Positions 6,666 to 6,686 of a stretch of 6,686 nucleotides of DNA are shown here, piece after piece; the first letter of the stretch is position 1; every line of letters begins with the position of its first letter. The stretch lies in the NCBI GenBank assembly GCA_024511395.1, contig JANELJ010000123.1:1-6686 (forward strand), given 5' to 3'. The DNA comes from Gammaproteobacteria bacterium (GTDB lineage Bacteria > Pseudomonadota > Gammaproteobacteria > GRL18). The translations under genes were made by a program, and so were the position numbers. The notes below the pieces were generated by a model. The model had not been told where the DNA came from, did no database searches, and saw only the letters and a program-made list of their open reading frames with translations.

Positions 6666-6686
6666 AAATAATTTTGAGCCACAAAA

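Noticed and set aside
6575..6686. Minus-strand open frame running from the window edge to a TGA at 6575-6577, as a possible C-terminus of an upstream gene (maf).
   Set aside because: The translated residues (FVAQNYFRFDG onward) do not resemble the end of Maf or MreD as I know them, and the stretch contains both strong inverted repeats. It is more likely non-coding.

Overview
The window holds three complete genes, all on the minus strand. In transcription order they are rng (RNase G, 5106-6566), yhdP (a giant AsmA-like envelope protein, 1044-4973) and a Nit-type nitrilase-superfamily amidase (50-895). Upstream of rng the window begins in non-coding, hairpin-rich DNA. Downstream of the amidase only 49 bases remain, and they hold no start codon on the minus strand.

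The organism is a Gram-negative gammaproteobacterium. YhdP is an inner-membrane-anchored protein of the double-membrane envelope. The RNase G sequence runs almost residue for residue with the enterobacterial enzyme at both ends. The order rng, yhdP, carbon-nitrogen hydrolase is the usual gammaproteobacterial arrangement, known for example from Pseudomonas, where maf/mreD lie upstream and tldD downstream. Neither flank is visible here. Base composition is moderately AT-rich and codon use looks even across all three genes, so nothing suggests recent transfer. Genus cannot be determined from this sequence.

Layout: 1-49 short tail; 50-895 amidase; 896-1043 AT-rich spacer containing an in-frame 35-codon open stretch directly after the yhdP stop; 1044-4973 yhdP; 4974-5105 spacer packed with three back-to-back hairpins; 5106-6566 rng; 6567-6686 leader with a weak Shine-Dalgarno and two more hairpins. 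The genes are co-oriented and probably co-transcribed at least in part, but spacers of 132 and 148 bases leave room for internal promoters, processing or attenuation. The three products act in different places: RNA processing in the cytoplasm (RNase G), phospholipid movement from inner to outer membrane (YhdP), and metabolite repair of deaminated glutathione in the cytoplasm (Nit). The cluster is a conserved housekeeping neighbourhood, not a single pathway.

The coding content is ordinary and I do not claim a new protein system. The part that known genes do not explain is the rng-yhdP spacer. It has three near-contiguous hairpins whose wobble pairs and GNRA-type tetraloop favour the plus strand, antisense to the genes. 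They are preceded by a plausible plus-strand promoter and contain a terminator-like T-run. This could encode a small plus-strand RNA, or it could be a palindromic intergenic repeat. The sequence alone cannot decide between these.
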